A DNA stretch of 64,000 nt from Micromonospora globbae (GCF_003610785.1 NZ_RAQQ01000009.1:124001-188000), one strand, 5' to 3'; counted from the first letter of the stretch, positions 1 to 8,625 are shown. Notes: generated by a model from the sequence alone, not told the origin. Numbers and translations are program-made.

Positions 1-417
1 CCGGACGAGGCCCTCGCCGAGCTCCAGGAGCGGTTCCTGGCCAGCGAGTGGGCCGAGCGGGTACCGGTGGAGGTGGAGGTCCCGTTCGCCACGGTCATCG
101 CCGGGGTGGTGGTCCGGGGCCGGATGGACGCCGTGTTCGCCCGCCCCGGCGGGCGGTTCGACGTGGTGGACTGGAAGACCGGCGCGCAGCCCAGCGGCCC
201 GGCGGCGGAGGCGGCGGCCGTGCAGTTGGCCGTCTACCGGCTGGCCTGGGCGGAGCTGGCCGGCGTGCCGGTCGACCGGGTCGGGGCGGCGTTCCACTAC
301 GTGCGGGACGGTGTGACCGTGCGGCCGGCGGACCTGCTCGACGAGGCCGGGCTCACCGCGCTGATCCTCGCCGTGCCCGAGGGTGCGGATCGGCCTGCGG
401 CCCCGGCCCGGCCGTGA
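1..417 (+). CDS. adnB: ATP-dependent helicase-nuclease, C-terminal nuclease part (AdnB-like), 5' truncated
   Basis: The reading frame is open from the first base and stops at 415-417, giving the last 138 residues of a longer protein. It shows the RecB-type PD-(D/E)XK nuclease core: an aspartate in GRMDAVF (residue 43 of the fragment), the D-W-K of VVDWKTG (57-59), and a QLAVYRLAW helix (about 75-83). Such domains end the AdnA and AdnB subunits of the actinobacterial double-strand-break resection motor. The following genes (nudC, mrx1, uvrD2, whiB7) are in the same neighbourhood as the M. tuberculosis adnB side, which favours AdnB over AdnA. The helicase domain lies outside the window, so the subunit assignment is inferred. 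Confidence 0.75.
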   Translation, partial: PDEALAELQERFLASEWAERVPVEVEVPFATVIAGVVVRGRMDAVFARPGGRFDVVDWKTGAQPSGPAAEAAAVQLAVYRLAWAELAGVPVDRVGAAFHYVRDGVTVRPADLLDEAGLTALILAVPEGADRPAAPARP

Positions 418-460
418 TACGTTGGGCGCGTTGCAGTTTTGGTTTCCAGAGACTCTGTGT

Positions 461-501
461 GCGCCTGGCGGGATTGTGGCCCCAGGCGCTCTTTGTTGTG
501 T
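461..501 (+). terminator. Hairpin with T-rich tail between adnB-like gene and csp gene
   Basis: An 8-bp perfect stem, GCGCCTGG (461-468) with CCAGGCGC (482-489), is followed by the T-rich run TCTTTGTTGTGT. It lies 44 nt after the nuclease stop and 113 nt before the cold shock start. It could terminate the upstream transcript. It could also be a structured element in the cold shock 5' UTR, because such UTRs are often long and folded. Confidence 0.5.
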
Positions 502-613
502 CCGGAGTTCTCCGGACGGGGCGACCAGCAGCGACAGGCGGTCCACGCGCGACGTGGGCGGCCACCCCGGGCCCGCAGCAGGTGCGGGTCCGACGTTCCG
601 TCAGGGAGACGAA

Positions 614-817
614 ATGGCAATTGGCACGGTCAAGTGGTTCAACGCTGACAAGGGCTTCGGGTTCATCACCCCGGACGACGGCGGCGCCGACGTCTTCGCC
701 CACTTCTCGGCGATCCAGACCTCCGGCTACCGGTCGCTGGACGAGAACCAGCGGGTCGAGTTCGAGGTGACGCAGGGCCAGAAGGGCCCGCAGGCGGCGA
801 ACATCCGTCCGCTCTGA
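614..817 (+). CDS. Cold shock protein (CspA family)
   Basis: A 67-residue single OB-fold nucleic-acid chaperone. The start is the ATG at 614, with AGGGAGA just upstream; the longer in-frame extension is not conserved in the family. Both RNA-binding motifs are intact: KGFGFI (RNP1, about residues 15-20) and VFAHFSAI (RNP2, about 28-35). The length and the opening [14 protein letters not shown] are typical of the constitutive Csp proteins of actinobacteria. The nearly 200-nt upstream region without a gene suggests a long, possibly regulatory 5' UTR. The gene is monocistronic, followed by its own hairpin at 883-911. Confidence 0.95.
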   Translation: MAIGTVKWFNADKGFGFITPDDGGADVFAHFSAIQTSGYRSLDENQRVEFEVTQGQKGPQAANIRPL

Positions 818-882
818 CCCTCGGCTGATCCGCATGACCCGCCGCCGCGCCCCTCGGGCGCGGTGACGACCGGTCCGTCGAC

Positions 883-911
883 GGCCCGGTCCCCGCGACG
901 GGGACCGGGCC
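883..911 (+). terminator. Terminator after csp gene
   Basis: Perfect 12-bp inverted repeat (883-894 with 900-911) with a 5-nt loop, 66 nt after the cold shock stop codon. It has no U-tract, which is common for actinobacterial terminators. Confidence 0.6.
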
Positions 912-1056
912 CGGGCGGACCGTTGGCGTCCCCGGCGTTGAGTCGTCAATCAGCACCCGATCCGTCGGGTGGGCGACTGCGCGGCGCACCGGACTGGTCG
1001 ATGCTGCCCCGGGGGGACGACGCCGGGCAGGGGGGTCCGGCGCGGAGGGAGTGACC

Positions 1057-1254
1057 ATGGCGGGCGACGCCGGGCCCGGCACCGCGGGGCGCGAGCTGTT
1101 CCTCGTGCTCGCGGTGGCGGTCGTCGGCCTGCTGCTCGCCGTGGTCGCGGCCTTCACGCCGTGGCACGCCGCCGTGGTGGGATCCGCTCCCGCCGGCCTG
1201 GTGGAGATGCACGTCCCGGACGATCCGGGTTCCGCTCCGGGCGGCTCGCACTGA
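1057..1254 (+). CDS. Small single-pass membrane protein, function unknown
   Basis: A 65-residue protein. The ATG at 1057 is preferred over the GTG at 1051 because GGAGGGA (1044-1050) is spaced 6 nt from the ATG and abuts the GTG. Residues about 12-32 form one hydrophobic helix (LFLVLAVAVVGLLLAVVAAF), followed by a short polar tail that probably lies outside the membrane. There is no recognisable family and no catalytic motif. A strong hairpin at 1325-1365 follows, so it looks like a separate transcription unit ahead of the M16 peptidase pair. Confidence 0.6.
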   Translation: MAGDAGPGTAGRELFLVLAVAVVGLLLAVVAAFTPWHAAVVGSAPAGLVEMHVPDDPGSAPGGSH

Positions 1255-1324
1255 GCCGACCGGTGGCCGTGCCGTCGAGACGGCGCAACGCCCGTGAGGG
1301 GTGGGCGTGGCCGGGGCGGCGCGT

Positions 1325-1365
1325 GGGCGTGGTCGGGCCGACGGGGCATCGGCCCGACCACGCCC
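1325..1365 (+). terminator. Strong hairpin terminator
   Basis: Perfect 17-bp stem (1325-1341 with 1349-1365) and a 7-nt loop, between the small membrane protein stop and the promoter of the M16 peptidase gene. Confidence 0.65.
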
Positions 1366-1448
1366 CTCGACACTCGACCCGGCGCGCGGATCCGGCGGCC
1401 CGGTGGCCGCGCCTGCGGAGGTCGCGGGTGGCGGAGGTGCCGACGCGC

Positions 1449-1454
1449 TAGGGT
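1449..1454 (+). promoter_or_regulatory. -10 element TAGGGT of a leaderless M16 peptidase mRNA
   Basis: TAGGGT lies 7 nt before the GTG start at 1462, and there is no ribosome-binding site. This is the geometry of a leaderless transcript whose first base is at or next to the start codon. Confidence 0.6.
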
Positions 1455-1461
1455 CGTTCCC

Positions 1462-2772
1462 GTGGCGGCGCGGAGATCGAGAATTCCAGCGACGAAGTAT
1501 CCGGTCGAGCGGTTCACCCTCGACAACGGCCTGCGGGTGGTCCTCACCCCGGACCGCAGCGCCCCGGTCATCGGGGTCGCGGTCGTCTACGACGTCGGCA
1601 TCCGTTCCGAGCCGGAGGGGCGGACGGGCTTCGCCCACCTCTTCGAGCACCTGATGTTCCAGGGCTCGGAGAACCTGGAGAAGCTGGCCCACTTCCGGCA
1701 CGTGCAGGGGGCCGGGGGCACCTTCAACGGCTCGACCCACCTGGACTACACCGACTACTTCGAGACGCTCCCGAGCAACGCCCTGGAGCGCGCGCTCTTC
1801 CTCGAGGCCGACCGGATGCGCGGCCCTCGCCTCACCGAGGAGAACCTGCGCAACCAGGTGGACGTGGTCAAGGAGGAGATCCGGGTCAACGTCCTCAACC
1901 GGCCGTACGGCGGGTTCCCGTGGCTGACCCTGCCACCGGTCATGTTCGACACGTTCCCGAACGCGCACGACGGCTACGGCTCCTTCGACGACCTGGAGTC
2001 CGCGACCGTCGCCGACGCGGCCGATTTCTTCCAGCGCTACTACGCCAGCGGCAACGCGGTGCTCGCGGTCAGCGGCGACATCGACGTGACCGAGGCGACC
2101 GCCCTGATCGAGCGGCACTTCGGTGACGTGCCGGCCCGGCCCGCGCCGCGGCGCCCCGACTTCGCCGAGCCCGACCTCACCGCCGAGCGGCGCACCTCGT
2201 ACGCCGACAAGCTCGCGCCGTTGCCGGCCGTGGCCAGCGCCTGGCGCGTCCCGGACCCGATCACCGACTTCGCCGGCTACCTGCCGTACGTGGTCCTGGC
2301 CGAGGTCCTCACCGACGGCGACGCCTCGCGACTGGTCGAGCGGCTGGTGCAGCGGGACCGGACCGTCACGAGCCTGGGCGGCTACCTCGGTTTCATGGGC
2401 GACCCGTTCGACGTCCGCGACCCGACGGCGCTGCTCCTCCAGGCCCACCTGCCGCCCGGTGGTGACGTGGACAAGGTGCTGCGCACCGTCGACGAGGAAC
2501 TGGACCGGTTGGCCACCGACGGGCTCACCGACGGCGAGCTGGCCCGCACCCAGGCCAGGATGGCGACCCACTTGCTGCGGGACACCGACGCGGTGCTCGG
2601 CCGGGCCCTGCGGATGGCGGTGCTCGAACAGCAGCGCGGCGAGCCGGGCCTGCTCAACGACCTGCCGCGGCTGGTCGGCGAGGTCACCGAGGAACAGGTA
2701 CGCGAAGCGGCGGCCATGTTGCGGCCCGAGCGCCGGGCGTCCATCGAGGTCATCGCGGGAGGGGCCCGGTGA
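1462..2772 (+). CDS. M16 family zinc peptidase, catalytically competent subunit
   Basis: A 436-residue insulinase/processing-peptidase-type metalloprotease. The inverted zinc motif HxxEH is present as HLFEH (His59, Glu62, His63), with a downstream KEEIRVNV segment that likely supplies the second zinc glutamate. The GTG at 1462 is chosen because the protein then begins just before the conserved YPVERFTLDNGLRVVL strand and a -10 box sits 7 nt upstream. It is followed at once by a paralogue without the motif (2808-4139). Bacterial M16B enzymes commonly work as such active/inactive pairs, so a heterodimeric peptidase is likely. The substrate cannot be told from sequence. No signal peptide is visible, so it is probably cytoplasmic. 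Confidence 0.9.
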   Translation: MAARRSRIPATKYPVERFTLDNGLRVVLTPDRSAPVIGVAVVYDVGIRSEPEGRTGFAHLFEHLMFQGSENLEKLAHFRHVQGAGGTFNGSTHLDYTDYFETLPSNALERALFLEADRMRGPRLTEENLRNQVDVVKEEIRVNVLNRPYGGFPWLTLPPVMFDTFPNAHDGYGSFDDLESATVADAADFFQRYYASGNAVLAVSGDIDVTEATALIERHFGDVPARPAPRRPDFAEPDLTAERRTSYADKLAPLPAVASAWRVPDPITDFAGYLPYVVLAEVLTDGDASRLVERLVQRDRTVTSLGGYLGFMGDPFDVRDPTALLLQAHLPPGGDVDKVLRTVDEELDRLATDGLTDGELARTQARMATHLLRDTDAVLGRALRMAVLEQQRGEPGLLNDLPRLVGEVTEEQVREAAAMLRPERRASIEVIAGGAR

Positions 2773-2807
2773 GCGGGTCGGCGAGCGCCGCGAACGAAGG
2801 AGGAACG

Positions 2808-4139
2808 GTGACGGCAACCGTGGAGCCCGGGCCGCGGAGCCTGCCGCCGCTCGGCCCGACCCGCAAGCTCAAGCTGCCGAAGCAGGCGGAGCGGACGCTG
2901 GGCAACGGCCTCACGGTCATCGCGGTACGGCGGCCGGCCGTGCCGCTGGTCGAGCTGCGGCTCTGGGTGCCCTTCGGGCGTGCCCACCTGGCCCGCGGGG
3001 CCATGCTGGCGCAGACCATCCTGTCCGGCACCGAGACCCACACCGCCACGCAGATCGCCGCCGAGCTGCAGAAGGTCGGCGGGGGCCTCGCCGCCGGCAT
3101 CGACCCGGACCGGCTCATGCTCACGGGGGCGAGCCTCGTGAGTGGCCTGGGCCGGATGTTGGAGCTGCTCGCCGACGTGCTGACCGGCGCCGTCTATCCC
3201 GCCGACTGGGTGGCGACCGAACGGGACCGGCTCATCGACCGGATCCAGGTCGCCCAGAGCCAGCCCGCCCACCTGGCGCGCACCGCGCTGCTCAAGCGGA
3301 TCTACGGCCGGCACCCGTACGCGGTGCAGACCCCGGAGCCCGACCACGTGCGCGCCGTGCGACCGCCGGTGCTGCGCCGGCTGCACGCCGAGCGGGTGCA
3401 CCCGGCCGGGGCGGTGCTCGTGCTGGTCGGCGACGTGCACCCCGAGCGGGTGCTGGACGCCGCCGAGCAGGCGCTGTCCGGCTGGAAGGGCGACGGGCAG
3501 CCCGTCGACCTGCCGCCCGCCCCGCCGCTGGAGCCGGGCCCGCTGCTGCTCGTGGACCGGCCGGGGTCGGTCCAGTCGTCGCTGCGGATCGCGCTGCCGG
3601 CGGTGCCCCGGACCCATCCCGACCACGCGGCGCTGCAACTGGCCAACCTGATCTTCGGCGGCTACTTCTCCTCCCGCTGGGTGGAGAACATCCGCGAGGA
3701 CAAGGGCTACACGTACGGGCCGCACTCGCTCATCGAGCACTCGGTGGCCGGGTCGGTGCTGGTCGCCGCCGCCGAGGTGGCCACCGAGGTGACCGCGCCG
3801 GCGCTGCTGGAGACGACGTACGAGCTGGGCCGCCTGGCGTCGCTCGCGCCGAAGGAGGAGGAGCTGGAGCAGGCCCGCCAGTACGCGCTCGGCACGCTCC
3901 AGCTCGGCATGTCCACCCAGGCCGGCCTGGCCGCGCTGGTCAGTGCGTACGCGGGCAACGGGCTGCGCCTCGACTTCCTGGCCGAGCACGCGGCCCGGCT
4001 GGCGAAGGCCACCGTCACGGACGTGGCCGAGGCGGCCGAGCGCTACCTGGCGCCCGCGAAGGCGGTCGCCGTGGTGCTCGGTGACGCCGAGCGGATCGCC
4101 CCCTCGCTCGCGGCGCTGACCCCGGTCGAAACGGTATGA
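2808..4139 (+). CDS. M16 family peptidase homologue lacking the zinc motif (partner subunit)
   Basis: A 443-residue M16 fold protein. Where the active partner has HLFEH, this one reads RAHLARGAMLAQT, so the zinc ligands and catalytic glutamate are missing. It keeps the M16 C-terminal half, including the NIREDKGYTYG segment that contacts substrate in M16 enzymes. An open frame reaches back to GTG 2769, overlapping the upstream stop by 4 nt. However, AAGGAGG at 2797-2803 is placed for the GTG at 2808, so the shorter start is preferred. It is translationally coupled to its active partner and overlaps nudC by 4 nt. It probably completes the peptidase chamber of the heterodimer. Confidence 0.88.
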   Translation: MTATVEPGPRSLPPLGPTRKLKLPKQAERTLGNGLTVIAVRRPAVPLVELRLWVPFGRAHLARGAMLAQTILSGTETHTATQIAAELQKVGGGLAAGIDPDRLMLTGASLVSGLGRMLELLADVLTGAVYPADWVATERDRLIDRIQVAQSQPAHLARTALLKRIYGRHPYAVQTPEPDHVRAVRPPVLRRLHAERVHPAGAVLVLVGDVHPERVLDAAEQALSGWKGDGQPVDLPPAPPLEPGPLLLVDRPGSVQSSLRIALPAVPRTHPDHAALQLANLIFGGYFSSRWVENIREDKGYTYGPHSLIEHSVAGSVLVAAAEVATEVTAPALLETTYELGRLASLAPKEEELEQARQYALGTLQLGMSTQAGLAALVSAYAGNGLRLDFLAEHAARLAKATVTDVAEAAERYLAPAKAVAVVLGDAERIAPSLAALTPVETV

Positions 4140-5095
4140 GCGGAGAGCAGGCGCCACCGCTGGCCCGCTCCACGCTGGACCGGGCCGCCCACCGCCGCAC
4201 CGACCCGGCGTGGCTGGCCGAGGCGTGGCTGCGGGCCCGGGTGCTCGTGTTGGACTCGACGGCGGGGGGCCGCACGCTGGTGCGTAGCGACACGAACCCG
4301 CCGGTGCTGGTCCTGCTCGGCGCGGGCGACCTGCCACCGGGCTCCGAGGCCGGCGCCATGTTCCTCGGGGTCGAACCCGACGGGGTGCCCGTCTTCGCGG
4401 TGGACGTCCCGCTCCCGGCGCTGCCCGGCACCCGGGCGGTCGGCCTCCGGGACGTGGGCCACCTGCTCGCCGACCGGGACGCCGGGCTGTTCACGACGGC
4501 TCTGGCGCTGCTCAACTGGCATCTGCGGCACATCTACTCCTCGACCACGGGCGCGCCGACCGAGATGGACGAGGCGGGCTGGTCCCGGATCGACCGCAAC
4601 GGCGAGCGGGTCTGGCCGCGTACCGACCCGGCCATGATCGTGCTCGTGCACGACGGCGTGGCGGGCCTGGAGGGGCGGTGCCTGCTGGGCAACAACGCCG
4701 CCTGGCCGAGCACGCCGGGGGAGCGGCGGTTCTCCTGCCTGGCCGGATACATCGAGCCGGGCGAGTCGGCCGAGGCCGCCGTGCTGCGCGAGGTCCGCGA
4801 GGAGGTCGACGTCGGGGTCGAGACGATCACGTACGTGGGGAGCCAGGCCTGGCCGTTCCCCGGCTCGCTGATGCTCGGCTTCCTCGCCACCGCCGACCCG
4901 GAGCACCCGGTGCGGGTCGACCCCACCGAGATCGCGTACGCCCGGTGGTTCACCCGGGCGGAGATCGGTGCGGCGCTCGCCGGGCGGACCGTGGACGTCG
5001 GGGGCGGCGCCCGGCTGGTGCTGCCGCCGCCGTCGTCGATCGCCCTGTTCCTCATCCACCGCTGGCTCGACGGCTGGGCCGACGCGAGGCGCTGA
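4136..5095 (+). CDS. nudC: NAD+ diphosphatase / RNA decapping Nudix hydrolase NudC
   Basis: A 319-residue protein that hydrolyses NAD(H) and, in characterised homologues, NAD-capped RNA. The Nudix box is intact around residues 204-226: G-x5-E-x7-REVREE. The NudC-specific motif SQAWPFPGSLM follows about 15 residues later. The ATG overlaps the preceding stop as ATGA. Family members usually carry a four-cysteine zinc ribbon between the N-terminal and Nudix domains. Here the matching region (about residues 125-165) reads HIYSSTTGAPTEMDEAGW and then runs to PRTDPAM without any of the four cysteines. The ribbon therefore appears lost while the catalytic domain is complete. The neighbourhood matches that of mycobacterial nudC. 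Confidence 0.9.
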   Translation: MSGEQAPPLARSTLDRAAHRRTDPAWLAEAWLRARVLVLDSTAGGRTLVRSDTNPPVLVLLGAGDLPPGSEAGAMFLGVEPDGVPVFAVDVPLPALPGTRAVGLRDVGHLLADRDAGLFTTALALLNWHLRHIYSSTTGAPTEMDEAGWSRIDRNGERVWPRTDPAMIVLVHDGVAGLEGRCLLGNNAAWPSTPGERRFSCLAGYIEPGESAEAAVLREVREEVDVGVETITYVGSQAWPFPGSLMLGFLATADPEHPVRVDPTEIAYARWFTRAEIGAALAGRTVDVGGGARLVLPPPSSIALFLIHRWLDGWADARR

Positions 5096-5110
5096 GCCGG
5101 GTTCGTCGCG

Positions 5111-5261
5111 TCCCGGCCCGTGGCCGCCGCGGCGGGGTCGGGCTCGGACCCGCAACGCGGCGGTGCCGAGCTTGTTCGCCGCGGCGCGGCCGCGCCCGGT
5201 CCGCCGCCGACGTGCTGTCCCGGCCCGTGACCGTCGTTGCCGCGGCGGCCACGGGCCGGGA
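5111..5261. repeat. Long inverted repeat with an internal copy, downstream of nudC
   Basis: A 23-nt segment at 5111-5133 is perfectly repeated in inverse at 5239-5261, 105 nt apart. A third partial copy in the first orientation (5218-5229) can form a tighter 12-bp hairpin with 5250-5261. This fills much of the 235-nt stretch between nudC and the next gene. It may act as a terminator or alternative-structure region; I see no gene in it. Confidence 0.6.
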
Positions 5262-5330
5262 ACACGGACCGTCGTGGTCGGTGGGCGAGGAACACGGCGG
5301 GGGAGCCGGTCCGGCCACGACGGACGTCTC

Positions 5331-5594
5331 TCAGGTGGCGGCTGACCCTCGGGAGGTTCGGTGGTCGTGGAGCGGCAGCACCTTGACCCGTTGTCGGCCT
5401 GCGCGTACCGCGCCGACGGAGGCGAGGGCGCGGGCCAGCAGGAGCGCCGCATCGCGGTCCTCGGCGTGGACGACCTGCCGGCGCGGCTCGGGCGCGGTCG
5501 TCTCGTCCCGCAGCCGGTGGCCGCCGGCCCAGGCGGCGGCGATCTCCGCGTCGGCCATGGCGCGGATGTCGGTGCGAACGATCAGGAACCGCAT
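5331..5594 (-). CDS. Small hypothetical protein (87 aa)
   Basis: Starts at the ATG at 5594, with GGAGA six nt upstream, and begins MRFLIVRTDIRAMADAEI. Residues 1-60 look like a compact alpha/beta fold, with a strand RFLIVRT, a helix ADAEIAAAW, and a second helix DAALLLARALASV. A basic tail, GRQRVKVLPLHDHR, follows. I do not recognise a family. An in-frame upstream extension (to 5648) has no ribosome-binding site. The flanking genes on this strand are the DUF397/XRE pair; any link is unproven. Confidence 0.55.
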   Translation of the reverse strand: MRFLIVRTDIRAMADAEIAAAWAGGHRLRDETTAPEPRRQVVHAEDRDAALLLARALASVGAVRAGRQRVKVLPLHDHRTSRGSAAT

Positions 5595-5808
5595 GGGCGT
5601 CTCCGGGTGAACGGCGACCGGTGAGTCGGTGTGCAAGTTCCACGCCACTCACTCGTCATGTTACGCCCCGTGAATGTCCCAGCAAGTGAAACTCGACTAT
5701 CGGTTCGGAAGGTCGCCCGATCAGTCGATGGCTGGTCAGGGCCGCCGGGGTGCCCACAGACGACGGGGCCGCCGGCGGCGTGCCGGCGGCCCCCTGCGGT
5801 GTCCGGGG

Positions 5809-6042
5809 TCAGTTCACGTCGAACTGGCCCCGCTTCGTGCCGGCGATGAAGCCGAGCCAGCCGGCCCGGTCGAACAGCAGCACCGGGCCGCCGCGGTCCT
5901 TGCTGTCGCGCAGCGCGACGGCGGCCGGGCCGCTGCCCAGCGGGGCGACCTCGACGCAGTTCGAGGTCTGACTGCGGGTGCTCTTGCGCCACGGGGCGTC
6001 CGCCAGGTGCTGGGCGAGGACTGTGTTGCGGATCTCGTTCAT
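5809..6042 (-). CDS. DUF397 domain protein
   Basis: A 77-residue protein with the family hallmarks WRKSTRS and NCVEVA near the N-terminus, VALRDSKD in the middle and a C-terminal W-x-x-F segment (GWLGFIAGTKRG). The ATG at 6042 is chosen because GGAG lies 9 nt upstream; an ATG at 6057 is also possible. DUF397 proteins are small actinobacterial partners of XRE/DUF5753 regulators, usually encoded next to them, as here. Characterised pairs in Streptomyces act in development and antibiotic production and have been likened to toxin-antitoxin modules. The target of this pair is unknown. Confidence 0.88.
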   Translation of the reverse strand: MNEIRNTVLAQHLADAPWRKSTRSQTSNCVEVAPLGSGPAAVALRDSKDRGGPVLLFDRAGWLGFIAGTKRGQFDVN

Positions 6043-6116
6043 GGTTCCGTGCTCCATTCGAACCACACCGATGGGACGAGTGGCGCCGCACGCCCCGACG
6101 GAGGGTCCCCCGTGGA

Positions 6117-7097
6117 TCACCGTTCCGTCAGCCGCCCCGGACGTGGACGTCGTTGAACCGGCGCCGTTGCCGGCCCGTACGCCACTGTGGACGGAGCGCC
6201 CGCCCCGGTCAGCCGTCCCGTCGCCTCGATCAGCCAGGAGAGGGTGTCCGAGGCGGAGAGTGCCGCCGTACATAGCCACTCGAACACCACTTTATAGCGA
6301 TTTAGGGTTTTTGCCTCGGTCGACATGACGTCGGTGAAGCCACCTTCGATGGCGACGGTCTCCGGATCGAGCGGATCGGCGAACCGGTAGAGGGAGAAGG
6401 CGGTCGGCGGGAGGTACCAGTCGCCGACGCGGGTGTCGCGCGGCAGCACGTGCAGGGTGACGTTCGGCAGCAGCGCCAGCTCGCAGAGCTGCACCAACTG
6501 CTCGTGGAGCACCTCGGGCGGGCCGGCCCGCCGGCCGAGCGCCGCCTCTTCGAGCACGGCCGTGTAGCGGGGCGCGTCGGGCTCCCGCGTGAGCAGCGAC
6601 TGCCGGGCCAGTCGGGCCTTCACCTCGGTCTCCGGCTCCTCGGCCGGATCCGCGTCGCCGGCGCGCTCGCCGACCTGTCGGGCCGACACGATCCGCATCC
6701 GGGCGTAGCCGGGCGTCTGCAGCAGCCCCGGCACGAGCACGGGGTTGTACTCGGAGATCTCGGCGCACCCCGCCTCGAGCTCGGCCCAGCTGCGCTGCTG
6801 CTGCGTCATCACGGGGAAGTTCTTCAGCCAGCCCCGCATGTCGCCGGCTTCGGAGGTGATGCCGAGAAGCTCCTTGCGCAGCACCTCGTCGGCCCCGTAG
6901 AGATCGAGCAGGGTGCGCACGTCGTCCGGATCCGGTCGGCTGCGGCCGTTCTCCAGGCGGGACAGCTTCGAGGCGGAGGCCCAACCGATCCGCTCGATGA
7001 CCTGGTCCCCGGTGAGGCCCGCGGCCTCGCGCAGCCGGCGCAACTCGGTGCCCAGCCTGCGGCGCCGCAGGATCGGGCTGGGTGAGGCAGGAGGCAA
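6117..7097 (-). CDS. XRE-type DNA-binding regulator with DUF5753 domain
   Basis: A 326-residue protein. An N-terminal helix-turn-helix (about residues 15-70: LGTELRRLREAAGLTG then ASASKLSRLENGRSRP) is followed by a DUF5753 ligand or partner-binding domain with the LVPGLLQTPGYAR signature. A TTG start at 7097 is preferred because GAGGA lies 5 nt upstream and the protein then begins just before the HTH, as in the family. The frame stays open much further upstream, but that part overlaps the divergent MFS gene region. There is an acidic insertion (about 170-185) and an extended basic C-terminus. It is the regulatory partner of the DUF397 gene downstream on the same strand (75-nt gap). Confidence 0.88.
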   Translation of the reverse strand: MPPASPSPILRRRRLGTELRRLREAAGLTGDQVIERIGWASASKLSRLENGRSRPDPDDVRTLLDLYGADEVLRKELLGITSEAGDMRGWLKNFPVMTQQQRSWAELEAGCAEISEYNPVLVPGLLQTPGYARMRIVSARQVGERAGDADPAEEPETEVKARLARQSLLTREPDAPRYTAVLEEAALGRRAGPPEVLHEQLVQLCELALLPNVTLHVLPRDTRVGDWYLPPTAFSLYRFADPLDPETVAIEGGFTDVMSTEAKTLNRYKVVFEWLCTAALSASDTLSWLIEATGRLTGAGAPSTVAYGPATAPVQRRPRPGRLTER

Positions 7098-7314
7098 GGG
7101 TGTCCTCTTTCCCGTCGACCGACGCTGACGCGACGGTAACTGTATGAAGTTCGCCCCCCACAGCCAGTATGGACGCCGTGGTCGGCGTCGGCAGTCCGGT
7201 GGGGGGCGTGTCTTGCAGAAAAGAGATCGGCACGGCCGGCCGGCCGAGGCCGGGCCACCGCGACCACGCCCGAGACCGTGCCCGCCCGGCGGGCCGCCGC
7301 GAGCCGGAGGATCC

Positions 7315-8568
7315 ATGCGCACCGTCCTGCGCCGCCCCGAGTTCCGCCTGCTCTTCTGCGGGCTGCTGGCCAGCATGACGGCGGAGTCGATCCTCCTGCT
7401 CGCGCTCGCCATCTGGGTCAAGGACCTGACCGGCTCCGACGGTCTCGCCGGCGCCACGATCTTCGCCGTCATCGCGCCGATGACGCTCGCGCCGCTGGTC
7501 GGCTGGTTCGTCGACCGGCACCCCCGCCGGCCGTTCTTCGTGCTGGCGAACCTCGTGACCGCCGTGCTGCTCGCCCCGCTCTTCCTGGTGCGCGACCGGG
7601 CCGACGTGTGGATCGTCTACGCGGTGGCGGCCCTCTACGGGCTCTCGCACCTGGCCCTGGGCGCCGCGCTCAGCGGGCTGATCCGGGAACTGGTGCCCGT
7701 CGAGCTGCTCGCCGACGCGAACGGCGTGCTGCAGACCGTACGCCAGGGGCTGCGGCTGATCGGTCCGCTCGCCGGCGCCGGGCTCTACGCCGCCGTCGGC
7801 GGCGCGGCGCTGGCCGCCGTGGGCGTGCTCGGGTTCCTGGCCGCGGCCGCCGTCGTGGGCACGCTGCGGACCGGGGCGACGCGACCGACCGGGCCGGGCC
7901 CGCGGTGGCCGGCCGACATCGGCAGCGGCCTCCGGCACCTGGCCGGCGAGCCGGCGATGCGCCGGGCCGTGCTCGGCTACGGTCTCGGGTCGCTGGTGAT
8001 GGGCTTCACCGAGTCACTGATCTTCGCGTACGTCGACCAGGGGCTCCGCCGCGACGCCGCGTTCGTCGGGGTGCTCGTGACCGTGCAGGGCGTCGGCGGC
8101 CTGGTCGGCGGGCTCTGCTCGCCCACCGCGGTCCGGCGTCTCGGCGAGGTGGGCACGCTCGCCGCCGGGGTCGCGTTCTTCGGGCCGGCGGCGCTGGCGC
8201 TCGCCTACCCCGACCTGCGGCTCGGCGTGCCGGCGGTGCTGCTGGCCGGCGTCTCGATCCCGCTGACCATGGTCGGCCTGCACACGCTCGTCCAGCGGCG
8301 CACCCCGCCGCGGATGCTCGGCCGGGTCGCGGCCGCCACCGAGGCGGTGGTCAGCGGGCCGCAGGCGCTCTCGATCGCCGTCGGCGCGCTGCTGGTCGGC
8401 GCGTTCGACTACCGCCTGCTCTTCCTGCTGACTGGCGTGGCCACGCTGCTCGCGGGCGCGTACCTCTGGCGCGCGCGCCACCTCACACCGCCCGGCCGCC
8501 CCCGGATCCCCGCGCCGCGCCGGCCCGTCGACGTCGTCGGGGCGGCACGCCGGCAGCGCGGACGATGA
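7315..8568 (+). CDS. MFS transporter
   Basis: A 417-residue integral membrane protein with about 12 hydrophobic segments. The loop between helices 2 and 3 carries the MFS motif A variant GWFVDRHPRRP (about residues 62-72). The overall pattern resembles drug or metabolite exporters of the Bcr/MefA type. The start is the ATG at 7315, with GGAGG 4 nt upstream; the long upstream open frame lacks a ribosome-binding site. It is transcribed divergently from the XRE regulator, which might control it, but no operator is recognised. It ends tail-to-tail with mrx1 at a strong hairpin. Confidence 0.88.
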   Translation: MRTVLRRPEFRLLFCGLLASMTAESILLLALAIWVKDLTGSDGLAGATIFAVIAPMTLAPLVGWFVDRHPRRPFFVLANLVTAVLLAPLFLVRDRADVWIVYAVAALYGLSHLALGAALSGLIRELVPVELLADANGVLQTVRQGLRLIGPLAGAGLYAAVGGAALAAVGVLGFLAAAAVVGTLRTGATRPTGPGPRWPADIGSGLRHLAGEPAMRRAVLGYGLGSLVMGFTESLIFAYVDQGLRRDAAFVGVLVTVQGVGGLVGGLCSPTAVRRLGEVGTLAAGVAFFGPAALALAYPDLRLGVPAVLLAGVSIPLTMVGLHTLVQRRTPPRMLGRVAAATEAVVSGPQALSIAVGALLVGAFDYRLLFLLTGVATLLAGAYLWRARHLTPPGRPRIPAPRRPVDVVGAARRQRGR

Positions 8569-8589
8569 CGACCGCCGGCCGCAGACGCC

Positions 8590-8625
8590 GAGAGGGTGGC
8601 CGTCCGGCGGGACGGCCACCCTCTC
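8590..8625. terminator. Bidirectional terminator between MFS gene and mrx1
   Basis: A perfect 16-bp stem (8590-8605 with 8610-8625) closed by a 4-nt loop, exactly between two convergent genes whose stops are at 8568 and 8635. Confidence 0.8.

Noticed and set aside
946..2817. Long minus-strand open frame (623 codons) opposite the M16 peptidase gene
   Set aside because: It is an antisense shadow of a high-GC gene; the product is compositionally biased, has no domain, and the plus-strand frame has clear M16 motifs.
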